37,921 bases of DNA, taken from assembly GCA_021378535.1 (NCBI GenBank), contig JAACJV010000009.1, positions 1 to 37,921 on the forward strand, given 5' to 3'. A program made the translations under genes and the position numbers. Source of the DNA: Ureaplasma sp. Hg1. GTDB lineage: Bacteria; Bacillota_I; Bacilli_A; Mycoplasmatales; Mycoplasmoidaceae. How positions within the stretch are numbered: position 1 is the stretch's first letter; each line of letters starts with the position of its first letter. Positions 28,444 to 37,367 of this stretch are shown here, in pieces. The notes beneath the pieces are model-generated. The model did no database searches. It worked only from the letters and a program-made list of their open reading frames with translations, and had not been told where the DNA came from.

Positions 28444-29575
28444 TTCCTTTAATATGTTTGTTTTGAAAATGATGATAGGACAATATGCTTATTTGACTAA
28501 ACAAGCAAGATAAGCCGATTAATGTCGGCAAATAGAAACTAAAGAATCTTCATATAAATAAACTATTATTTAGTAAATTAATATCTCCTAGTGAAAGCCC
28601 TTGTGATCCAGCTTTAATTAAAGTCTGCATTAATAATTGGATTGTACCTTCGCTTCCAGGGACAGGCATAAAATTATTAGCAGTGATTGCTATGTTACTA
28701 TAATTATAAATATCAGCCAATGTAAAAGGCACTCCATTATTAGAGCTAAGTAATAGCAATGATAAATAAACCGCAAGATAGCAAAACACTTGGTAGGAAA
28801 GGCTATAAGTAAAAATGATAATCATTGCAGGATAGTTTTTTAATTTGCTAAGAAAGAGTAATTGAAAATCTCCCTCTTTTTGATATTGCAATTTTAATGT
28901 TGATTTATCGACATAGCTTAGTTTTATATATTTTTTACATAAATTAAAAATATATGCTAATCAATAATGAACATTCACACTCATCCCTAAAACGATAAAA
29001 ACAGTAACGCCTAGCATATCGATTACCATTCCAACTAAGCCGAATCAATATCCTAGTAAGCCGTTTGGAGTTGAGGCTAACGAACTATACATTGTGCTAA
29101 CATAAATAAACGACGGCCATGTAATGCAAATTATTGCTAACTGAGCAACAATTGTACTACTTAAAACCATTGCGCTAGCTTCCTTAGCAGGAACTTTATT
29201 CTTATTTAATCAAAAAATAATGAAGGGTTCTGCACCAATACTAAAAGGTGTTACTGATGTTAGAAATACTAAAATAAAACAATATTGGGCTCATTGATAT
29301 CAACGGAAACGGATATTTATTTTTTTAATATGAAAATAAACCATTAGAAAATAACTTAGAGATTTATAAAAAGGCAAAACTAATAATAGAATAAATCATA
29401 AAATATTTAATCCACCATGGGATAAGGAATTAAATAATTGTTGAAAAACATCAATAAAATTAATTTTTAAAATAAAAATTATTGTTAGAACACTTAAAAT
29501 GATAATTATCGTCAATAATAAACTATAGGTTAGGATTTTTCTTTTGGTTCAAAAAGCTGTATTGCTTGCGCTCAT
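28427..29575 (-). CDS. Flippase-like integral membrane protein (lysylphosphatidylglycerol synthase membrane-domain/UPF0104 type)
   Basis: Read on the minus strand from ATG at 29575, with AGGGAGGA upstream, through several TGA Trp codons to a TAG at 28427-28429, 382 aa. It has about eight or nine hydrophobic helices. Two motifs suggest the UPF0104 / LPG-synthase-TM family: TSVTPFSIGAEPF in the first half and NNFMPVPGSEGTIQ in the second, which match the family's T-P-x(4)-G-E and P-x-P-G-x-x-G patterns. Members are lipid flippases or lie near glycan-lipid genes. There is no synthase domain. Likely role: moving or handling a glycolipid made by the neighbouring transferases (inference). Confidence 0.82.
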
Positions 29576-29603
29576 ACTGTCCTCCCTTAAAGTGATTATT
29601 CTA

Positions 29604-29632
29604 ATTTTATAATTTTAATTAATAATTATCAA
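29604..29632 (-). promoter_or_regulatory. Promoter of the flippase-like gene
   Basis: On the minus strand TTGATA (complement of 29627-29632), a 17-nt spacer and TAAAAT (complement of 29604-29609). It lies 28 nt before the ATG. The forward promoter for glf, divergent from it, is not clear. Confidence 0.55.
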
Positions 29633-29713
29633 CTTTTTATCTTATTATTCGCTAAACATAGAATTATCCACTACAATATAAGACAATCACATAAAATGCA
29701 CGGAGGTTTTTTT

Positions 29714-30856
29714 ATGGAAACACAAACTAAACATCGATCCGTCAATATTATTGGTGGCGGTTTGGCAGGTTGCTCGCTGGCACGATTACTTGCTGAGAAA
29801 AATTATCAAGTAACAATATATGAACTACAAAATCATATAGGTGGAAATTGTTATGATTATTATCGTGACAATGGAGTTTTAGTTCATAAGTTTGGACCGC
29901 ATATCTTTCACACTGATAATAAAGCAGTATGAGATTTTGCTAATCGTTTTAGTAAATTTAATAATTATATTAACCAAGTATTGGTTAAAGTAGATGGTAA
30001 ACTAATTAAAATGCCAATTAACTTTGATAGTATTGAAGCTTTAAAACCTAATGATATAGAAAATTTTATTGCTGAAGTAAAAAGGCTATTTCCACATACC
30101 AATAAAATCAGTATTGCAGATCTTTTAAATCAATTGAATGAAGTTAATAATAAAAATATTTGTCAATATATTTATGATCACGTATATGCTAATTACAGTG
30201 CTAAAATGTGAGGTATTAGTATCGACCAATTAGACCCTAATATTATTAAGAGAGTTAGTATTAATTTAAATCGAGAGTGAAATTATTTTATTGATCATCC
30301 CTATCAAGGTTTGCCAATCGAAGGTTATACTAAATGAATTAATAAGATGGTTGATCACCATAATATTACAATTAAAGTAAATGTTAATGGAATTAAAAAT
30401 ATCGATAATAAAGCTATTAATATTTACACAGGTCCCATCGAAGCATTATTTAATTATCGCTTTGGAGCACTACCATATCGTTCTTTAAAAATAGATTTTA
30501 CTGATATTGAAAAAACTTCATATCAAGCAGTTGCCGTAATTAATTATCCTTCACACCCAACTATGACTAGAATTTGTGAATATAAAAAAATGACTTTTCA
30601 AGAGAACCCTAATACCACTATTTCAAAGGAATATCCTGGAGCCTATAACCCCAGTAGCGTTGATTTCAAGATCCCTTTTTATCCAATCAGCAACCAAGCT
30701 AATTTGATTCATTATAAAAAATACCAAAATTTATTAAATGAATATGAAAATTTATACGTTTTAGGTCGATTGGCGGAATACAAATATTATGATATGGATA
30801 AGATAATTGTAGCTGCAATGCAATTGGCATCTAATATTGTCAAGAACGAGAAATAA
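29714..30856 (+). CDS. glf: UDP-galactopyranose mutase
   Basis: Converts UDP-galactopyranose to UDP-galactofuranose, the donor for galactofuranose residues in surface glycans. The start at 29714 is set by GGAGG 7 nt upstream; an in-frame ATG at 29696 precedes that site and is rejected. The FAD-binding dinucleotide motif is IIGGGLAGCSLA (12-23), followed by the family marks IGGNCYDYYRDNG and HKFGPHIFHT. RFGALPYRSL and the late LGRLAEYKYYDMDKII complete the match. Four TGA Trp codons occur. The protein has 380 aa. With two transferases next to it, a galactofuranose-containing product is plausible. Confidence 0.94.
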
Positions 30857-30858
30857 CA

Positions 30859-31689
30859 ATGAAAAAATTTAATGAATCTAGAATTTTAAAATCAGAAATT
30901 TTGTTAAAGGGGAATAATAAAGTTGTTCCAACTATAATGATTAAGCCCGAAATTGAAAGTGAAACCTTATGCATTTTCATTAATGGCCTAAACGGTAATA
31001 TTGATATGATATCGTATTTTGATTTTAAAGCCTTCAATGATAAATATTTATTTTCATATGACCAAAGAGCTCAAGGCAACAACTATAACAAATCATCTAT
31101 GAATTATTGAACATACGTTGATGATTTAAATTTAATTGTTAATCATATAAAAGCATCAATGCCCAATATCAAAAATATTATTTTATTAGGTGAGTCATGG
31201 GGGATTGCATTAGCAATATTATATAATTTTAAATATCCTAATAGTGTTATTAAAATTTTAGGGTGTAATATGCCTTGTGAAATAATTAATGTATCACCAC
31301 TACCATGGCAATCACAATTGATTATTTCACTTAAATTATGTTTTACGCTTATTACAAACATCGATACGAAAATACTTTCGCCATTTGCTGAAATATTAAG
31401 TAGCAATAAAGTTTTAAAGAGAATTGTCAGAATGCAATCGAAAGAAAAATATAGTGCAAAAGTAACGCTTGCATCTTACTTCTCTTTTAAAAAAGCATGG
31501 TCAATTCTTTTAAAGGAAGCTATAAAAAACGATTCAATTATCTATTATGTTCAATCAGCTGAAGATAAAATGATGAGTAAAAAAAATAAATTATTAGACC
31601 CATCATCTTCAAATTACATATTCATTGAGAAGGGTTATCATATTTTAACACTAGAAGAAAACGGAGACGATTTTTTCAACTTAATTTAA
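30859..31689 (+). CDS. Alpha/beta-hydrolase (lipase/esterase-like)
   Basis: Starts 2 nt after glf, so it is co-transcribed. The nucleophile motif GESWG (about residues 112-116) fits G-x-S-x-G; a later Asp in QSAEDKMM and a His in EKGYHIL near the C-terminus complete a probable catalytic triad. FINGLNGN in the N-terminal part resembles the oxyanion region. TGA Trp at 31108. The protein has 276 aa with no signal peptide. The pattern resembles monoacylglycerol lipase or serine aminopeptidase-type hydrolases. Substrate unknown; the context suggests a lipid or a glycolipid acyl chain (inference). Confidence 0.8.
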
Positions 31690-31698
31690 ATTGTTGGT

Positions 31699-31780
31699 AT
31701 ATAGATGTATAGTTGCAGAAACATTATTAAGTAATCGTTAAAACCCTGCTATTTAGTGGAATAACATACTATATCTTTTT
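31699..31780 (+). terminator. Weak possible terminator after the hydrolase
   Basis: ATATAGATGT (31699-31708) pairs with 31764-31774 with one bulge; the loop is about 55 nt and a T run (31776-31780) follows. The long loop makes this uncertain. Confidence 0.3.
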
Positions 31781-31819
31781 AGGCAAAAAGTAATTAAAGT
31801 TATATTTCTATTTAAAAAG

Positions 31820-31847
31820 TTGATTTTTATAAAGTTAAGAGTATAAT
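31820..31847 (+). promoter_or_regulatory. Promoter of the ATP synthase operon
   Basis: TTGATT (31820-31825), a 16-nt spacer and a perfect TATAAT (31842-31847). The leader before the first gene is about 65 nt. Confidence 0.75.
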
Positions 31848-31917
31848 TTGTTTTGAGTCAAACACCTATCATTTAGTATGAATTTCTTGCTTTGGCTTGA
31901 ATTAGCGGGGTGAAAGA

Positions 31918-32337
31918 TTGTTACGTGATAATTTTTTCAATGATTTAATCATAGTATATCTTTCCATTACCGGACTTATTATTTTTATATGTTTGATAAT
32001 GGGATGAATAGATGATTCATTGTGGCAATATTTATATGCAACAATCCTAACAGCACCGTTTGTCGTTTTAGCTAAGTTCATTAATTGCTCGATTCCAGAG
32101 TACATTAAAAAATTAGCTAAGAAAAGAACAAAACGCGTCAAAGCCACAATAATATTATCATTTGTCAATATTTTAAATAATTTTATTTATATTGTGCCAA
32201 TGGTTATAGGTTTTGTCGTTAATTATTATTATCACAATGTTTTTAATATTTACATGTTATGTGGCTTTTTACTTTTAAGCATTACTTGTATATCTATATA
32301 TAGTATGGTTTGAGTGAAAAAAAATACTAAAGACTAA
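31918..32337 (+). CDS. AtpI-like membrane protein, first gene of the ATP synthase operon
   Basis: An in-frame TAG at 31903 limits the start. The best is TTG at 31918, with GGGGTG about 5 nt upstream; an internal ATG at 31999 is possible but would remove the first helix. The 139-aa protein has four hydrophobic segments (about 10-30, 35-55, 75-100, 105-125) with a basic stretch between the second and third pairs (KKLAKKRTKRVKA). It has TGA Trp codons at 32005 and 32311. Sequence similarity to AtpI cannot be proven by eye, but position upstream of atpB, size and topology fit. AtpI assists c-ring assembly in other bacteria. Confidence 0.7.
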
Positions 32338-32364
32338 GATAATAAATCACAGGAGGTGGAATAA

Positions 32365-33198
32365 ATGGATGCATACAATCCTTTAACACTTGAATACGGT
32401 GCAATCCCGCAAATAACCTCTATTATAATTTTAACAATTGTCATAGGAATTATTTGTTTGGTTTACTTTCTTCAAGTGCGAAAGTTAAAACCAGATGATA
32501 CGCCAAAACGTTTCACACTAATTATGGACGCTTTTATAGCAGCATGTCGATCATTAGTTGTTGAATCATTAGGTGTAAAATTTGTTAAATTAACACCATA
32601 TTTCATCTTCCTACTTTCCTACCTATGTCTTGGAAATATCGCAATGGTTTTTGGTTTCAAGGAACCAGCAACTGCATCGACAGTTCCGATGACACTAGGT
32701 TTGATTATGTTTATTGGAACTTTTGTAGTGGCGATTAAATATCAAAAACTAAGTTTTGTAAATCAATTTCTTATTAGAGTAAAAATTATGGATCACAAGA
32801 TTCCCGTAATGATTAACCCATTAGAAATTATTGGTAAATTTACACCATTACTTTCAATTACATTCCGGCTATGAGGCAACGTTATGTCTGGATCGATTAT
32901 CTTTGCGGTAATCTTCTGGGCGTTAGGAAGTGTTTCTAACATGTTCCCTGCAATCGGTGTAATTATCGTCGCTGGAACATTCTTGTTACCAGCACTTATG
33001 ATTTACTTTTCGTTATTCGCGGGCTTGATTCAAGCTTTCGTATTTACGTTATTAACAGTAAGTTATTGAGGATTAGAATATCAACATGGTCTTGAGTATG
33101 AAGAAGAAAGAAAATTAGCTAAAGAAAAAAGATTAGCTAAATTAGAATTAAAAAAAGAAAAAAAGTTAAATGCTAATGTTCATTTAGCTAACAATTAA
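32365..33198 (+). CDS. atpB: ATP synthase F0 subunit a
   Basis: The ion-channel subunit. The essential Arg lies in SITFRLWGNVMSG, where the Trp is TGA; the usual Glu after the Gly of this motif is replaced by Ser. Five or six membrane helices are seen, ending with ALMIYFSLFAGLIQAFVFTLLTVSYW. After a TGA Trp at 33067 there is a charged cytosolic tail of about 40 residues (EEERKLAKEKRLAKLE) not usual in the family. The length is 277 aa. A strong AGGAGG sets the start. Confidence 0.95.
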
Positions 33199-33209
33199 GG
33201 AGAAATATT

Positions 33210-33482
33210 ATGGATTTATCATTAATAGCAGCAGTAACTGGCAACATTCAAGTTGCTGGAGCTTACATTGGTGCAGGTTGTGCTATGGTAGCAGCATCTG
33301 GAGTAGGTGCTGGTCAAGGTTATGCAGGTGGTGCCGCAGCTATGGCAATCGCACGTAACCCAGAAGTAGAAGGTAAAATTACTAAAACAATGATCGTAGG
33401 AGCTGCGATGGCTGAGTCATCTGCAATCTACGCATTGATTATTGCGATTTTACTTATCTTCGTTGCACCAGGTATGAATTAA
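33210..33482 (+). CDS. atpE: ATP synthase F0 subunit c, with Na+-type ligand set
   Basis: Forms the rotor ring. At 90 aa, two helices flank the polar loop ARNPEVEGK. The ion-binding carboxylate is E69 in MAESSAIY. Residues at the Na+ ligand positions known from Ilyobacter tartaricus (Q32, E65, S66, Y70) are present here as Q36, E69, S70 and Y74 with the same 33-residue Q-to-E spacing. Proton-only c subunits usually lack the Gln and Ser. Ion choice therefore may be Na+, but this cannot be settled by sequence. The Gly-rich first helix (GAYIGAG, GVGAGQGYAGG) is typical. Confidence 0.96.
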   Translation: MDLSLIAAVTGNIQVAGAYIGAGCAMVAASGVGAGQGYAGGAAAMAIARNPEVEGKITKTMIVGAAMAESSAIYALIIAILLIFVAPGMN

Positions 33483-33516
33483 TAAAATATCAAGAAACAA
33501 CGAAGGAGGTAATCAC

Positions 33517-34143
33517 GTGAAGCAAACTAAAAAAAGATGAATTATTGCAGCCCTTGGGCTAGGTTCATCAATGGCTTTACTTTTGCCTTTAACAAGTTGT
33601 TCGGCTGAAATCGATGGAGTAACATCTAACGAAATTATTAACCAAATCTTTCCAAACGTTTGAGTATTTATTGCTCAAATAATTGCGATGATTATTCTTT
33701 TAAGTTTAATTATTTGACTAGTGTGAAAACCAGCAAACCGTTGAACTGACAAAAGAAAAGAACATCTAATGAGAGAAGTCGAACAAACTAAAAAAGCAAA
33801 AGAAGAAGCATTCTCTAATTTCGAAAAATCGAAAGAAGAACAAATTAGAGCACAAGCACAAGCAATTCATATTGTAAATGCAGCTAATGATGAAGGATAT
33901 AAAATTCGTGAACAATTAGAAATTGAAGCAAAAGCAAATGCGCGACGAATTCAAAATGATGCGAAGGACGAAGCTATTAAACAAGAAGAAAAACTTCGTC
34001 AAGATATGCAAAAGGAAATTATTAATGTAGCTTTTTCTGCAGCAGAAGCATTAATTAAAAAGGAAATTAACAAAAAAGATAACCAAAGACTTGTTGATGA
34101 CTTTATTAAAAATATCGATAAGAATTTAGTCCAACATGACTAG
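33517..34143 (+). CDS. atpF: ATP synthase F0 subunit b, lipoprotein form
   Basis: Starts at GTG 33517, with AAGGAGGT upstream. The N-terminus is a lipoprotein signal: KQTKKR, a hydrophobic core and the lipobox LTSC with Cys28. A membrane helix (about 49-73) follows, then a long charged, helical stalk (about 80-200). Several TGA Trp codons lie in the first 90 residues, so only the stalk is visible under the standard code. Subunit b of Mycoplasma pneumoniae is known to be a lipoprotein. The length is 208 aa. The 3' end overlaps atpH by 8 nt. Confidence 0.95.
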
Positions 34144-34678
34144 ATCAGATATTGCAGAAAATTTTGCACTTGCAATACTTAATATTGCAAAAGAACAAAA
34201 TAAAGTAGATGAATACTTTGTTTGGTTCAAACATATCTTATATGCTTTTAAAGCAAACACAAAAATAGTTGAAATTCTAATGTGTCAAAACATTAGTAAA
34301 GAAGAACGCAAGAAAGTGGTAGATGCTATATTTATTAAGGGCGCACCACAATATTTAATTAATTTTTTCTATTTATTAATAGATAAGAATGTTATTAAAT
34401 ATATAGAACAAATAATGAAAATCTTGGTTCATGAGACAAATGAATATTTAAAGGTTATGTTTTTAGAAATTAGAACAGCATATCCATTGACTGATGTTGA
34501 AACAAAAAAAATTGTTAAAGCAGTTGAGAAACAATATAATAGTAAAGTTGAATATCAAAATATAATTGATCCAACTGTTATCGGCGGGGTAAAACTTAGT
34601 TTTGCTTCAAAGACTGTTGATTCGACTTTACAAGGAAGATTAAAAAATCTTAAAAAAATTAGTGAGAAAGGAAGATAA
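34136..34678 (+). CDS. atpH: ATP synthase F1 subunit delta
   Basis: Links the b stalk to the top of F1. At 180 aa it has family length. The N-terminal helical domain (SDIAENFALAILNIAKEQ) and the C-terminal EIRTAYPLTDVETKKIVK and DPTVIGGVKLSFASKTVDSTLQGRLKNL segments match the delta/OSCP family. It starts inside the end of atpF and ends 3 nt before atpA. Confidence 0.95.
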   Translation: MTRSDIAENFALAILNIAKEQNKVDEYFVWFKHILYAFKANTKIVEILMCQNISKEERKKVVDAIFIKGAPQYLINFFYLLIDKNVIKYIEQIMKILVHETNEYLKVMFLEIRTAYPLTDVETKKIVKAVEKQYNSKVEYQNIIDPTVIGGVKLSFASKTVDSTLQGRLKNLKKISEKGR

Positions 34679-34681
34679 ATT

Positions 34682-36757
34682 ATGGCTATTAAATTAGATG
34701 AATTTTCAACCGTTATACAAAACCAAATTAAAAAATATTCTGACAAGGTATTAACTGCTGAAGAAGGTAAAGTTATCACCATTGGTGATGGAATTGCTAA
34801 AGTAAGTGGTTTGGATAATGCGATGCTTAATGAAATCCTTATTTTTGAAAATGGGACAGAAGGTATGGCACTAAATCTTGAAGAAGATTCAGTTGGTGTT
34901 GTTATGCTTGGAGAATTTGAAGAAATTCAAGAAGGTGACCGAGTTGTTCGTTCAAAACGAATTATGCAAGTTCCTGTAGGGGACGCGCTTTCAGGCCGTG
35001 TCGTTAATGCGATTGGTCAACCAATCGATGGTAAAGGTAAAATTAAAACTGATAAAGCTTTACCAATCGAAAAAGTAGCTCCTGGAGTTATGACTAGAAA
35101 ATCAGTAAACCAACCGTTGGAAACAGGGATGCTAGTAATAGATGCAATGTTCCCAATTGGAAAGGGTCAACGTGAGTTAATCATTGGTGACCGTCAAACT
35201 GGAAAAACAACAGTTGCAATTGATGCTATTATTAATCAAAAAGGAAAAAACGTACGTTGTGTATATGTTGCTGTGGGACAAAAAAATTCAACAGTTGCAA
35301 GTATTGTACGTAATTTAGAAAACTTAGGAGCTATGGCTTATACAACAATTGTATCAGCTACAGCTGCTGACTTACCAGCCCTTAAATATATTGCTCCATT
35401 CGCTGGAGTTACAATGGCTGAATACTGAATGTCAAAGGGAGAAGACGTACTAATCATTTACGATGATTTAAGTAAGCATGCAGTTGCTTATCGAACACTA
35501 TCGTTATTACTTAGACGACCGCCAGGGAGAGAAGCTTATCCTGGGGATGTATTTTATTTACATAGTCGTTTACTTGAACGTGCTTGTCGTTTGAACAAAG
35601 ATAATGGGGGAGGCTCAATTACAGCGCTTCCAATTATCGAAACTCAAGCAGGAGATATCTCGGCTTATATTCCAACTAACGTTATTTCAATTACTGATGG
35701 TCAACTATTTATGATGACACCATTATTCAATGCTGGTCAAAGACCTGCGGTTGATGCTGGTTTATCAGTATCAAGAGTTGGTGGGGATGCTCAAATTAAA
35801 TCAGTTAAACAAGTTGGTTCTAGTCTTAGAATCGAGTTGGCAAGTTATCGTGAATTAGATGCTTTTAGTCAATTTGGTTCAGATTTAGATTCAGCTACTA
35901 AGAAAATTCTTGATCACGGGAAACGGGTAATGGAAATTATCAAACAACCTCAAAATCAACCTTATCATCAAACTGATGAAGCAATTATTTTGTTTACAAT
36001 TAAACATCATATGATTAGCTATATTCCAGTTGAAGATATTTCACGATTTAAATCTGATTTAGTTAAACATTTTAAAGGTTCAAAATTAAGAGAAACACTA
36101 GAAAAAAGTAAAGCATTTAATGATGCCTTAGTATTAGCTTTTAAAGCTGAGCTTAAAAACTTGATTCGTCAATTTCTTAAAGGTGTACCTAACTATTCTT
36201 ATACTAAAGATTTTTCATTAGAAGGATTAGATAATACAGAAGAAGAAAAGAAAGCACTTGAAGCATTTCAAGGTGGAGTTGAAACAATAAAAACTGAAGC
36301 TCCAGTTGCGACTATAGCAACTAAAACCGAAGTTGAAACAAAGCAAGAAACAACAGATGTATCAAAAACACCTGAAGCGCCTCAAGCAGTAAATGTTAAA
36401 ACCGTTATTATCGATTTTAATGCAACTGAAATTCAAAATGTATTTACTAAATCTAAAAAAGCTTTAATAATTAAAGATTTTAAAGATAAAGAAGTTAAGA
36501 AAATTCTTTTCTTCAGTAAAAAAGACAAAACTATTATTGGTGAAGTAAATGTTAAGGAATTAGTTTCTGGACCAATTACGACTGTTTATAATAAAGTTAA
36601 AGATGAATTAAATTTACCGAAAGATAAATTTACCGAAAAATTTAGTGGTTCTAAAACAGCTCACGTTTTCTTAATTGACGAAGTAAAGAAATTTGATTCG
36701 CCTAAAACATTAGCTGACTACAACCTAACAGCTATTAAAGGACCAACTTATTTATAA
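34682..36757 (+). CDS. atpA: ATP synthase F1 subunit alpha fused to a C-terminal extra domain
   Basis: Residues 1 to about 500 are a complete alpha subunit: Walker A GDRQTGKT (169-176), W249 from [28 protein letters not shown], and the arginine finger R365 in SVSRVGGD. The family ends around 502-525; this protein has 691. The extra part is a Glu/Thr/Lys/Pro-rich linker (about 505-570) and then a compact region of about 120 residues (about 572-691) with alternating strands and helices: [56 protein letters not shown], and an end GPTYL. This layout resembles ASCH/PUA-like RNA-binding folds, but the assignment is tentative. No stop or frameshift separates the parts. Confidence 0.93.
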
Positions 36758-36774
36758 GTTGTGATTAAAACACA

Positions 36775-37365
36775 ATGTTAAAAGTAAAAAACTTAAGTAA
36801 AAAACGCAAGATTCAATTATCAATATTAGTAGTTTATTCAATAATTTGTTTAGCAATGCTAATATATGCGATTGTTGGTTTAGCGTGAATATCTAAAGAA
36901 TATGCAAATGAATATAATTGATTGAACGATCAAATAAACGCTCACCCAGGTGATGCTTATTGAACGACAGTAAATAAGAACATTCAACCTGACACGTGAA
37001 TATTGGTTAAGCTTGCAAATGGTCATCAATATATGTATGAACATGCAATATATCTTACTAATCATGCTAGCTGGGTTGCAGCAGGTAAGACTGGTGCAGA
37101 ACCTAAAGATTGAGTTCAAAATTACTCATCAACCTATTCAGGTTATATGTGAGGCAATGCTTTCGGGTGATTAATGTTAGTTCCACTAATATTATGATTA
37201 ATAGTTGGTCTATTATTAAAATATAGACCAAGACCAGAACCATCAGTTAAGTTGGAAAAGAAAATACTTAAGGAACATAAAAAGGCTGAAAAACTAGCAG
37301 CTAGAAAAGCTAAGAAATTAGGTGGGGCTTCTGCCCAAACTAATGTGAAGGGAATGGGTGCTTAA
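36775..37365 (+). CDS. Unrecognised two-helix membrane protein between atpA and atpG
   Basis: Opens only if UGA is Trp: eight of its nine tryptophans are TGA, so a standard-code search sees nothing here. The 196-aa protein has a basic N-terminus, membrane helix 1 (about 14-38), a loop of about 90 residues (39-127) rich in Trp, Tyr, Asn and His, helix 2 (about 128-150), and a Lys/Ala-rich tail (151-196). The positive-inside pattern places the loop outside the cell. It lies 17 nt after atpA and 2 nt before atpG. The Shine-Dalgarno is poor, which suggests coupling. Normally atpG follows atpA directly. I do not recognise the family; a role tied to the ATP synthase is inferred only from position. 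Confidence 0.8.
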
Positions 37366-37367
37366 AG

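Noticed and set aside
29696-29713. Upstream ATG start for glf
   Set aside because: The first six codons contain the GGAGG that serves the ATG at 29714, which is correctly spaced.
34682-36757. AtpA extension as an assembly or stop-codon readthrough artefact
   Set aside because: The linker and domain run in one frame with normal codon use and no TGA near the junction, and the next gene starts 17 nt after the new stop. A fusion is the simplest reading.
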